DNA of 64,000 nucleotides from Bacteroidota bacterium (GTDB taxonomy: Bacteria > Bacteroidota > Bacteroidia > Cytophagales > Cytophagaceae): the NCBI GenBank assembly GCA_023458555.1, contig JAEWYS010000020.1, positions 248,001 through 312,000 on the forward strand, read 5' to 3'. A program made the translations under genes and the position numbers. Below the pieces are notes generated by a model, which was given only the letters and a program-made list of their open reading frames with translations, was not told where the DNA came from and ran no database searches. Below, piece by piece: positions 24,487 through 32,100 of this stretch. The stretch's first letter is position 1, and each line of letters opens with the position of its first letter.

Positions 24487-27400
24487 ATGAAAAAATTTTT
24501 TCTATTCATTTTGAGCATGTTTTTGGCAACTATGCATTGCTTTGCTCAGAACACACCGCTCTCCATGAACGGGAGACTCAAGCTAGTCGGTAATCAGCTA
24601 AGCAACGAGTGCGGCTCCGGAGTCCAGCTTCGGGGCATGAGCACGCACGGTGTTATGTTTCACACGAACTGCTATACGCCGGCTTCGATTAAGTCACTGG
24701 CCGAAGACTGGAAATCCGATCTGGTCCGTCTGGCCATCTATACTGCTTCAAGCGGCGGCACACCGGGATACATTGACGGCAACCGCCAGCAGTGGAATAC
24801 CTGGATTGACAATATGGTCAACCTTACCGAAGAACATGGTATGTATGTGATCATCGACTGGCATATTCTGTCTGATGGCAACCCGATGACCTATATCAAC
24901 GAAGCCAAGGCCTTTTTTCAGCTTATGTCCGAACGGTACAAGGACAAGCGCCATGTTCTGTACGAGATATGCAACGAGCCTAACGGCGGCGTGAGCTGGG
25001 GAACCATCAAGTCATACGCTGAGCAAATTATTCCTGTTATCCGGGCCAACGATCCGGAAGGTATTATTCTGGTCGGAACACCAGACTGGAGCAGCAAGGT
25101 CTGGGACGCAGCCAATAATCCGCTGACCGGAGCCAATGCCCATAATGTCATGTATACTTTCCACTTTTACGCCGGCTCGCATTTTGACTACGCATACCTG
25201 CGTTCGGCGCTGGGCAGAATTCCTGTCTTCGCAACCGAATGGGGCACGGTAGATGCTTCCGGCAATGGTGGCTACAATCCCGGGAGCGCGGATACCTGGC
25301 TGGGTGTCCTTGATGGCCAGAATGACGGAGGTCAGCTGGTGAGCTCGGCCAACTGGGCCTTTGTCGACAAAAACGAAAGCGCATCAGCCCTGGCTCCCAA
25401 CTCCTGTACGCTGGAAAGCTGGACAAACCGCACACAAGCCGGAAATTATATTTACAACTATATCAGCAAGCCCGACAATTTCCGGCAGTGTAATTCTGCC
25501 GCGGACGATGACGGCGACGGTGTGCCCAACGGGAGAGACCTGTGCCCCAATACACCTCAGGGCACGTATGTAGACAACAGGGGCTGCCCTGCCTTGCAGG
25601 GAGACGCGGATAATGACGGCATCATTGACGCCAGGGACCTTTGTCCCAATACGCCGGAAGGCACGCCTGTCAATATGAACGGCTGTCCGATTCTGGATGA
25701 TTTTGTAAGCAATGTCTGCAACGGGTTCAATAACTATCAGGGCTATGCCCGTACCGATTTTTCGGAAGACTCGCTGGCCAATGTCAATTACTGGAACCGC
25801 CCGGATGTCAACAATCCTGTCTATTCGGCCGGAACTCAGAACGGTGAGCTGGTCATACAGGTGACCAATGCGGATCCGAAATACGCTACGATGGGATTCT
25901 CCTTCGGAGAAGTCTATACATTTAACGGAACAAAATACGATACAACACTATTGCCGCTGGATATTTCCAGACATCCGGCAGTCGAAATGAAGGTGCACTT
26001 TGCCGGCACCAATTACAGCTCCTCCACTGTTTTGCTGGATATCCAGCTGGAAGACGTAAACGGCAATGTGGTCAATGCCAACAGCGGAGTAGTCATGCGC
26101 AAAACCCTTTCCCTCAACAAATGGGAGAATGTCGTTGCTGACTTTTCCATGGGTTCCAAGGAATCACACCTTGAGGCAGAATGCTTAGCCAAAGGCTTTT
26201 CCACTACTCCATGCTATATCACTAATGAGTTTGACTTCACCAAAGTGAATAAAGTGAAGATGAATGTAAACCCGGGAGCCGGAGAAAGCTGGTCACGCCC
26301 GCCTTTCAGCGGTGTATGGAAAATGGATGATTTCAGCGTTGGTTATGATGCACAGAATGCTCAGACCTGCACAGCGATACGCGATGATGATGGTGACGGG
26401 GTCAGAGAAGAGAAAGACCGCTGCCCCAATACGCCTCCGGGCGCTACGGTGGATGCCAACGGATGTGCGAGCTTCCAGCGGGATGATGACGGAGACGGTG
26501 TAGCCAATCCGGATGATCTGTGCCCCAATACGCCCAAAGGCGCTGTCGTAAACAGCCGCGGCTGCGCAGCCAACGAAGGCGATGACGATGGCGACGGTGT
26601 CATGAATATTGAGGACCGCTGCCCTGATACGCCGCAAGGTGTGAGCGTTGATGCCTACGGGTGTTCTGAGGCTCAGCTTAACGCAGACGATGATGAGGAC
26701 GGGGTGCTCAACGGAGACGACCTGTGTCCGCATACTCCTTCGGGTGAAAATGTCGACGGCAACGGCTGTGCCTATTCCCAGCTGGACGACGACAACGATG
26801 GCGTGCCTAACGGAGAAGACGGCTGTCCGAACGATCCTGCCAAAACGAAGCCCGGCAACTGCGGCTGCGGCATAGCCGAATCTGACTGCTCGGTAGACTG
26901 TGCCGGACAGATCAACGGCGATGCCTATATGGACAACTGTGACCAGTGTGTGGGCGGAACCACCGGAAAAACCGCATGTACCGGTCAGCCGTACAACGGA
27001 ACCCCTACCACCATTCCGGGCATTCTGCAGGCGGAACATTTCGACCTTGGCGGACAGGGTGTTGGATACAATGATACGGAAGCGGCAAACCAGGGCGGAG
27101 CATTCCGCGATAAGGAAGGAGTAGATATAGAGCTGGCGGAAAACATCCAGGGGAATTATAATATTGCCTATACCGCCACCGGCGAATGGCTGAACTATAC
27201 CGTTCATGTACAGCAAACCGGTACGTATATCGTGCGATTCCGTATCGCTTCCAATGCCGGTAGTGGAGGATGGCAGCTGTTCCTGAACAGTCAGCCACTG
27301 GAGGGTACCAGACTTTCGGCAACAAGCACCGGAGGATGGCAGACATATGGAGTTGTAGCCGCGACACAACCGGTCTACCTACCCAAAGGAGATCATGTGC

Positions 27401-27720
27401 TCCGCCTGGTTATTAATGAAGGCGATTTTAACCTTGATTATATAGAATTTATCGCAGACAGGGTAACCGGACTACGATCGGCTGCCGGCAGCAGTGTTTC
27501 GATATTCCCGATACCTGCCTCCCATATGCTTACTATTAATCAGGTCACTTTCGATTACGACAAAGCTGTCATAACGGATCTGACCGGAAAAGTGCTCAAA
27601 TCCTCTACGCTGTCATCTGCCAGTGAGCAGCTATCGGTAGAAGAGCTTGAGACCGGCGTATACCTGCTGCAGCTGAACGGCGCCAAAGGCTCCGAGCTGC
27701 TCCGGATTATCGTCAAGTAA
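24487..27720 (+). CDS. Secreted GH5 cellulase with TSP3 repeats, CBM6 and T9SS sorting domain
   Basis: A 1077-residue exported endoglucanase. Signal peptide ends near HCFAQ (residue 21). GH5 (subfamily 2-like) domain spans about 25-330: LRGMSTHGV, VIIDWHIL, acid/base Glu about residue 164 in YEICNEPNG, HFYAGSH, and nucleophile Glu about 251 in VFATEWGT. Retaining hydrolysis of beta-1,4-glucan is the family activity. Residues 339-402 and 632-782 are two blocks of thrombospondin type 3 calcium-binding repeats (DDDGDGVPNGRDLCPNTP type). Between them (405-628) is a beta-sandwich, likely carbohydrate-binding. Cys-rich linker about 790-830, then a CBM6 (839-988: ILQAEHFDLGGQGVGYNDTE to LDYIEFI) and a T9SS tail with IFPIPASHMLTI as the YPNP variant. 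Followed by a strong terminator. Confidence 0.93.
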   Translation: MKKFFLFILSMFLATMHCFAQNTPLSMNGRLKLVGNQLSNECGSGVQLRGMSTHGVMFHTNCYTPASIKSLAEDWKSDLVRLAIYTASSGGTPGYIDGNRQQWNTWIDNMVNLTEEHGMYVIIDWHILSDGNPMTYINEAKAFFQLMSERYKDKRHVLYEICNEPNGGVSWGTIKSYAEQIIPVIRANDPEGIILVGTPDWSSKVWDAANNPLTGANAHNVMYTFHFYAGSHFDYAYLRSALGRIPVFATEWGTVDASGNGGYNPGSADTWLGVLDGQNDGGQLVSSANWAFVDKNESASALAPNSCTLESWTNRTQAGNYIYNYISKPDNFRQCNSAADDDGDGVPNGRDLCPNTPQGTYVDNRGCPALQGDADNDGIIDARDLCPNTPEGTPVNMNGCPILDDFVSNVCNGFNNYQGYARTDFSEDSLANVNYWNRPDVNNPVYSAGTQNGELVIQVTNADPKYATMGFSFGEVYTFNGTKYDTTLLPLDISRHPAVEMKVHFAGTNYSSSTVLLDIQLEDVNGNVVNANSGVVMRKTLSLNKWENVVADFSMGSKESHLEAECLAKGFSTTPCYITNEFDFTKVNKVKMNVNPGAGESWSRPPFSGVWKMDDFSVGYDAQNAQTCTAIRDDDGDGVREEKDRCPNTPPGATVDANGCASFQRDDDGDGVANPDDLCPNTPKGAVVNSRGCAANEGDDDGDGVMNIEDRCPDTPQGVSVDAYGCSEAQLNADDDEDGVLNGDDLCPHTPSGENVDGNGCAYSQLDDDNDGVPNGEDGCPNDPAKTKPGNCGCGIAESDCSVDCAGQINGDAYMDNCDQCVGGTTGKTACTGQPYNGTPTTIPGILQAEHFDLGGQGVGYNDTEAANQGGAFRDKEGVDIELAENIQGNYNIAYTATGEWLNYTVHVQQTGTYIVRFRIASNAGSGGWQLFLNSQPLEGTRLSATSTGGWQTYGVVAATQPVYLPKGDHVLRLVINEGDFNLDYIEFIADRVTGLRSAAGSSVSIFPIPASHMLTINQVTFDYDKAVITDLTGKVLKSSTLSSASEQLSVEELETGVYLLQLNGAKGSELLRIIVK

Positions 27721-27745
27721 AGGACCTTATTTCTTTTAATGAAAA

Positions 27746-27777
27746 AAGCGGATTGAGTTTTCAATCCGCTTTTTTTG
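27746..27777 (+). terminator. Terminator of the GH5 gene
   Basis: Eleven-base arms AAGCGGATTGA / TCAATCCGCTT with a four-base loop and a run of T. It starts 26 bases after the stop codon. Confidence 0.9.
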
Positions 27778-27810
27778 TGCTATATGGCTGACAGAGCTTC
27801 CTGGGTCTCG

Positions 27811-27827
27811 GGCTTCGGAAACCTCAG
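27811..27827 (+). repeat. Module B repeat (single copy)
   Basis: GGCTTCGGAAACCTCAG matches the 18557-18843 units. A GTTGCCTGAGG fragment at about 27872 matches the inverted form. The remaining bases up to 28020 show no gene. Confidence 0.5.
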
Positions 27828-28021
27828 CAGGCTGGAATTAAAGGCTGATGAGAACGGAGACTGAGGACAGCATGTTGCCTGAGGAGTGAGGATTAAGGGT
27901 TGAATATTGAAGAGAGAGGATTACCAGAGATATGTAAGTATCCCCTCTTTAGCGCAGCGATGCCCCCTTGCTGTTCGATATATTCCCAAATTAAAGCAGA
28001 AATTATAAAAAGAGGCATGCT

Positions 28022-28069
28022 GGTTCGGATTTGAAATCCGAACCTTTTTACTATAAGCATTTGTAATGC
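28022..28069. repeat. REP-like palindromes upstream of the RAYT gene
   Basis: A perfect palindrome with ten-base arms GGTTCGGATT / AATCCGAACC and a three-base loop (28022-28044), followed 12 bases later by GCATT-TGT-AATGC (28057-28069). The GGATT-NNN-AATCC core recurs downstream of the transposase gene. Confidence 0.75.
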
Positions 28070-28097
28070 GCTGATAAATCGATAAATTACCGTCGCT

Positions 28098-28643
28098 ATG
28101 GGGATTAAGAATAAAATCAGTGAAGGATATCTTTATTTTTTAACACTTACTGTCACAGATTGGGTTGACGTTTTTACTCGTCCTGTATACAGACATATAC
28201 TACTAGATTCATTAAAACATTGCCAGAATGAAAAAGGCCTTGAGCTATATGCATGGTGTTTAATGTCCAATCATTTGCATCTGATAGCTTCAGCAAAAGA
28301 GGGATGTAATTTGTCAGATATTTTAAGGGATTTTAAAAAATATACAAGCAAACAGATTGTGGCTGCAATCGGAGAAGAAAATGAAAGCAGGAGAGCATGG
28401 ATGCTAAACAGATTTGAGTATGCAGGCAGAAATGATAAAAAGATTAAAAACTATAAATTCTGGCAAGATGGAAATGAAGCCAAAGAAATTCATACGAGTC
28501 ATTTTTTAGATCAGAAACTAAATTACATCCATATGAATCCGGTAAAGGCTGAACTGGTAGATGAACCTGAGTATTACTTATATTCTTCTGCCAGAGATTA
28601 TGCCGGAAATAAAGGCCTGTTGAAGCTCATTATTGCAAACTAA
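28098..28643 (+). CDS. REP-associated tyrosine transposase (RAYT, Y1/IS200-like)
   Basis: A 181-residue single-strand transposase of the TnpA-REP type. Seen: YFLTLTVTDWVDVF at the N-terminus, the metal-binding HUH motif in MSNHLHLIAS (about residue 57) and the catalytic-Tyr helix region near DQKLNYIHMNPVKAELV, with the family C-terminal EYYLYSSARDYAG. These enzymes recognise REP palindromes and are usually single-copy domesticated genes. Here palindromes with a GGATT-NNN-AATCC core sit on both sides (28022-28069 and 28647-28693), as expected of a cognate pair. It is preceded by a short leader with no clear promoter and is not part of an operon. Confidence 0.9.
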   Translation: MGIKNKISEGYLYFLTLTVTDWVDVFTRPVYRHILLDSLKHCQNEKGLELYAWCLMSNHLHLIASAKEGCNLSDILRDFKKYTSKQIVAAIGEENESRRAWMLNRFEYAGRNDKKIKNYKFWQDGNEAKEIHTSHFLDQKLNYIHMNPVKAELVDEPEYYLYSSARDYAGNKGLLKLIIAN

Positions 28644-28646
28644 AGC

Positions 28647-28693
28647 GGATTGTAAATCCTCATAATAAGCCTTTCGGATTGCAAATCCGAAAG
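28647..28693. repeat. REP-like palindromes downstream of the RAYT gene
   Basis: GGATT-GTA-AATCC (28647-28659) and a longer palindrome with ten-base arms CTTTCGGATT / AATCCGAAAG and loop GCA (28671-28693). They share the core of the upstream palindrome. Confidence 0.75.
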
Positions 28694-28701
28694 AGCGGGG
28701 A

Positions 28702-28888
28702 AGTAGCATCACTGATGCCTATTTCACGACATAGATCGGATACTTTGATTCCGCATTCCTGTCTCTTTAAAACAGCGACGATTTGCGCTTCAGTAAATTT
28801 CGTCTTTTTCATAGGCTTTATTTAAGTTAGATAAATATTGATTACAATTTCTCTAATTTTAATAGGGCCATTTTAAGGGAAGCTGACA
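28702..28888 (-). pseudogene. IS3-family remnant: left end and truncated orfA
   Basis: On the minus strand an ATG at 28812 opens MKKTKFTEAQIVAVL, then KRQECGIKVSDLCREIG and ISDAT, which is the N-terminal helix-turn-helix of IS3-group OrfA (typical: FTESQIVAILKQ...CREHGISDATFY). Homology ends after residue 37, at 28702, just where the REP-like block and its flank begin. Upstream, TGTCAGCTTCCCTTAAAATG starting at 28888 looks like the terminal inverted repeat of such an element. The rest of orfA, all of orfB and the other end are gone, so it cannot move by itself. Confidence 0.75.
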
Positions 28889-28889
28889 A

Positions 28890-29132
28890 TACCCTGAAAA
28901 TGGTATTTTAAAAACACAATTCTCTTCTAATTACGGATGGTATCCGACATTGAACTATTATTATGTAAATGGAGACAGTCGAAGAGAAATTCTTCATGTC
29001 GATAACCCCGGAAGTGTCTCGCCTGAAATTATACAGGTTATTGGTGGAAGTAGAGGAAATGCAAGTTATCCTCAAAACAGTTTATCGTACGATTACCTTC
29101 GGTATCTTGTTTGTAAATACGAAAAATATTGA
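28890..29132 (+). pseudogene. C-terminal fragment of an unknown gene, cut by the IS3 remnant
   Basis: An open frame without start reads YPENGILKTQFSSNYGW, YPTLNYYYVNGDSRREILHV, DNPGSVSPEIIQVIGG and ends YLRYLVCKYEKY before a stop at 29132. Its upstream limit coincides with the outer end of the IS3 remnant (28888), so the IS most likely inserted into this gene and the 5-prime part was lost. The composition looks protein-like, but I do not recognise the family. Confidence 0.4.
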
Positions 29133-29146
29133 TTCACTTTCAAAAG

Positions 29147-30397
29147 TTAACTAATGTTAGTTTCTTGTTTAAGTCGTTTGATTTCCTTTGTCAGAGTTTG
29201 TTTTTCAGTTTTTGATTTTGTCAGCCCGATAGCCTGTTCGTAATGTTGAATAGCTTTTGCAATGTCTGTATCTGAATACAGATAGCCCAACAATTCGTGA
29301 TAATAATTGCTATCTGTCAAATTTAATTTTTCGGCTTCGGTAATGGCTTTTTTATTTCCGTAAACTTTGGAAAAAGCAAATGTTCTGCTTAATGCTGTGA
29401 TCGGCGAATACTCAATTAAAATAAGTTGATTGTAAAGCTGTAAAATGTGTTTCCATTTATGTTCGTCCGTTGGTGTGGCATGCCAATAAGCAATGCCCGC
29501 TTCCAAATGATATTTTGAGATTTCGTTGCTGTTTGTAGCATTTATCAAATAATAATTTCCTCTTTCGATAAGCGATTTGTCCCATAAACTTTTATCCTGT
29601 TCATCAAATAAAACAGCTTCGCCTTTATCATTCGTTCTTGCTTCCAATCGTGAACTTTGAAAGCACATTAAAGCCAATAGAGCGGCTGTTTGCGGTTGAT
29701 TTGTCAATGGGTTTTCCGTTAATAGCAAAGTAAGTCTTGTTGCTTCGGAACAAAGCTCAATTCTGATTTGCTTATCATTTGTTTTAGAAAAATAACCCTC
29801 GTTAAAAAGTAAATACAACGTATTTAAAACAGTATCCAATCTCGTTTTTATTTCTTCCGTGCTTAAATTTTTGATTTGAAAATTATCATTGCGCAGATTG
29901 ACTCTTGCCCTTTGTAGTCGTTTTTTAATGGTTCCGGATTTAATTAAAAACGCATTGGCGATTTCTTCTACACTGAAACCACAAAGAATTTGTAACGCTA
30001 AACAGATTTGTGATTCGCCCGAATTTGCAGGGCTACAAACGGCAAAAATCATTGCTAACTGACTATCTGAAATAATTTGATTGTCAAACTCAAAATCATT
30101 TTCGCTTTGAATATTAGGTGTTGGTTCGTTTTTTATTTTCTCTTCAAAAACGGATAATTTTTTGAAATAATCTTTGGTTTTGTTTTTAGCAACCGCATAA
30201 AGCCAGGCTGTCGGATTTTCAGGAACTCCATTGATTGCCCAATGTTCGGACGCTTTCAGAAATGTATCACTTGCGATGTCCTCCGCAATTTCAATATGTT
30301 TCAAACCAAAATGACGGCATAAAACAGCCGTCATTTTAGCATATTCCTGCCGGAATAAATGCGGTAAAAGTTCATTATGTGATTTTGGGTTAATCAC
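29147..30397 (-). CDS. ECF42-type RNA polymerase sigma factor with C-terminal TPR-like extension
   Basis: A 416-residue protein, far longer than a normal ECF sigma. Region 2 is at about residues 15-90 (HIEIAEDIASDTFLKASEHW, then NPTAWLYAVAKNKTKDYF), region 4 at about 115-175 (LQILCGFSVEEIANAFLI, then GTIKKRLQRAR), and the rest is the long helical extension typical of ECF42 sigma factors (DUF6596), including LLFNEGYF, RLTLLL and the TPR-like ELLGYLYSDTDIAKAIQHYE. ECF42 genes normally stand beside a YCII/DGPF protein instead of an anti-sigma factor, and that is so here: the YCII gene overlaps by eight bases upstream. The gene is clearly more AT-rich than the core genome around it. Confidence 0.9.
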   Translation of the reverse strand: MINPKSHNELLPHLFRQEYAKMTAVLCRHFGLKHIEIAEDIASDTFLKASEHWAINGVPENPTAWLYAVAKNKTKDYFKKLSVFEEKIKNEPTPNIQSENDFEFDNQIISDSQLAMIFAVCSPANSGESQICLALQILCGFSVEEIANAFLIKSGTIKKRLQRARVNLRNDNFQIKNLSTEEIKTRLDTVLNTLYLLFNEGYFSKTNDKQIRIELCSEATRLTLLLTENPLTNQPQTAALLALMCFQSSRLEARTNDKGEAVLFDEQDKSLWDKSLIERGNYYLINATNSNEISKYHLEAGIAYWHATPTDEHKWKHILQLYNQLILIEYSPITALSRTFAFSKVYGNKKAITEAEKLNLTDSNYYHELLGYLYSDTDIAKAIQHYEQAIGLTKSKTEKQTLTKEIKRLKQETNIS

Positions 30398-30734
30398 GTT
30401 TTAAAACTTCCCTAACTTCAATACTTCCGCCTGCCTGGTAAAAAATCGGATTGCCTTTTGCCATTTCAACTGCTTCATCAATGGTATCGGCTTTTACAAT
30501 AATATAACCGCTGATAAATTCTTTGATTTCGGTATAAGCTCCGTCCGTTATCACATTGTTGGGCTTTACAGTTTTTGCACTTCCCTCAAATGGTAAAAGA
30601 GTGTTTCCCTTATCCACCAATTTGTTTTGTGATGCAATGCCTGCCAACCAATTCATCCGTTCCTGCATTTGTTCAGGAGTTGGTTTAAAATCCGAAAGGT
30701 CTTTTAATCTGAAAATTAATGCAAATTCTTTCAT
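30390..30734 (-). CDS. YCII-related (DGPF) protein
   Basis: A 114-residue cytosolic alpha-beta-barrel protein of the YCII family. Seen: FALIFRLKD strand, LPFEGSAKTV, ITDGAYTEIKEFISGYIIVK with the conserved D-G-P/A-Y/F type turn, and a terminal IEVREVL strand. The function of this family is not settled; it accompanies ECF42 sigma factors so consistently that it is thought to share their signalling role. It overlaps the sigma-factor start, so the two are translationally coupled. The attC-like palindrome lies directly upstream. Confidence 0.85.
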   Translation of the reverse strand: MKEFALIFRLKDLSDFKPTPEQMQERMNWLAGIASQNKLVDKGNTLLPFEGSAKTVKPNNVITDGAYTEIKEFISGYIIVKADTIDEAVEMAKGNPIFYQAGGSIEVREVLKRD

Positions 30735-30807
30735 CTTTTTTAAATTTTATTGTTCGACTTAATGACGATTGAGATTGCACAACGGGGACAAAGTTCGTGA
30801 TTTTTTT

Positions 30808-30920
30808 CAACGTTCGGTTTGCGTGAGGGGTAGAAGCGGAAAGTCCCGAAGGGTGGCAGGGCAATACAGCAACTTGGCGAAGCCACGTTATTTGCCCTGC
30901 CATTATGCCGTAGTCTGTTG
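30808..30920 (-). other. attC-like imperfect palindrome (cassette recombination-site candidate)
   Basis: A 113-base GC-richer island in AT-rich surroundings. Outer ends are CAAC (30808-30811) and GTTG (30917-30920), with weakly paired CGG/CCG and GC steps inside. The centre is a strong hairpin: GGCAGGGCAA (30855-30864) pairs perfectly with TTGCCCTGCC (30892-30901), and inside it AACTTGGC (30871-30878) pairs with GCCACGTT (30882-30889) with one mismatch. On the minus strand the ends read AGCCAAC and GTTGAAA, each one base off the integron core consensus RYYYAAC/GTTRRRY. It follows the lnu gene by about 70 bases in the orientation expected of a gene cassette. Confidence 0.5.
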
Positions 30921-30989
30921 GCTGGGACGGTGCGGTGGGTGTTCGCTTCATCTTAGCTGCTTTTTTGTTATTTTTTTGAGAACGGGATT

Positions 30990-31760
30990 TTATCCAATTC
31001 TATTTAGCAATCGTTTTAAGTCTGTTGCAATACTTAATTCATCAAACAGCTTTTTTGATAAGCTCAATGAATTTTGAAAAGCTGTTTTTAAATTGTCGGC
31101 ATCCAAATCAGATACTGTTAATCTAAATTCTGAATACCAATCTTTTTCTATGTCTTTCTCTAAACTTTTTGTCGGGCTTTCCCAATGATGGGTTTGCTTT
31201 GTTGCTATTCGGATTAACCAAATCAGATACTTTTGTACGTTTGACAGACTTTGGTATGCATGCGCATATTCCTGTCTTTTTATCAAATTGTTTGTTGTCA
31301 ATAGTACATTTAGTAATGATTGACTTAAAAATAAGATATTTTCATTTGTAGTTCGGTCGGGCGATTTTGTTTTGATTTGATTAAGTGTTTCCGTCAAAAG
31401 ACCGTCTTTGTCAATTACGTTCATTTGGTCAAAATCACTGAACGTTACAAAGCCCTCCCACGATTTTATAACGTCAATCTCCTTTACTGTTAAAAAATGG
31501 AATTCGCCTCTAATCAGGTTTTCAAAAATTGCAACTTCACTTCCGTATTCATTCGTAAAATACAAAGCCGTTGGATAAATCTGATTTACCCACTTTTCGG
31601 CAGAAAAATTTTCTTTGCTTTTCAGAAAGATATAAAATTCAATGTCAGAATATTGATCCCCCTCATTTTTGGTAAATGAACCATACATTAAGACTGCGGA
31701 AACATTTTCATCTCTTTGAGCTATTGATTTGGTAGTATCAATCATTTGTAACTGTGTCAT
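30990..31760 (-). CDS. lnu: Lincosamide nucleotidyltransferase, Lnu(B/F/H)-like
   Basis: A 256-residue cytosolic enzyme. The N-terminal nucleotidyltransferase domain shows VLMYGSFTKNEGDQYSDIEF, with the GS...DxE catalytic pattern, followed by EYGSEVAIFENLIRGEFHFL, which closely follows Lnu(B) and Lnu(F) as I know them. The C-terminal helical domain has LLTTNNLIKRQEYAHAYQSL and YLIWLIRIA. Family members adenylylate lincomycin and clindamycin, giving resistance; Lnu(H) is known from Bacteroidota. Related streptomycin-type nucleotidyltransferases are the main alternative. Low GC compared with core genes and an attC-like structure behind it suggest acquisition. Confidence 0.82.
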   Translation of the reverse strand: MTQLQMIDTTKSIAQRDENVSAVLMYGSFTKNEGDQYSDIEFYIFLKSKENFSAEKWVNQIYPTALYFTNEYGSEVAIFENLIRGEFHFLTVKEIDVIKSWEGFVTFSDFDQMNVIDKDGLLTETLNQIKTKSPDRTTNENILFLSQSLLNVLLTTNNLIKRQEYAHAYQSLSNVQKYLIWLIRIATKQTHHWESPTKSLEKDIEKDWYSEFRLTVSDLDADNLKTAFQNSLSLSKKLFDELSIATDLKRLLNRIG

Positions 31761-32100
31761 CGTGCTAAATTTAAAGTTTTGTAATACAATTCTTTATCAC
31801 TTATGTAAAGTAATGATTTTCATTTCTTTCATTAGACAGTTACTTATAGCTTCATTGGCGTATATGTCTTAATTTTTGTTAGAAACAAAATTACAAGAAA
31901 AATACCTTTCTGGCTGCAAAAACATTGCTTTTATTGCCTTTTGGCTTTGCGCAAAAAACTATCATAACTATTCAAAATAATCTATTAGCCAATTTACGCT
32001 TTTGACTCAAGGTGTGCTAATTCATGGAAGACCGGTTGCTTTTCAAAATTTCGGGAAACAGTTTATGTACAAATAAAAGACTTTTCAAGAAATGATTAAA
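31761..32100. other. AT-rich intergenic stretch upstream of lnu
   Basis: About 340 bases with no credible frame, no hairpin terminator and no complete TTTG/TAnnTTTG pair on either strand. I see nothing in it beyond base composition like that of the flanking accessory genes. Confidence 0.5.

Noticed and set aside
26293..27369. A long minus-strand frame of 358 codons opposite the GH5 gene
   Set aside because: It is antisense to the TSP3 and CBM6 parts of a well-supported GH5 gene; the translation (Cys/Arg-rich, low complexity) is a shadow caused by biased codon use.
28022..28693. A CRISPR array
   Set aside because: The palindromes near the RAYT gene are few, unevenly spaced and not separated by unique spacers; no cas genes are present.
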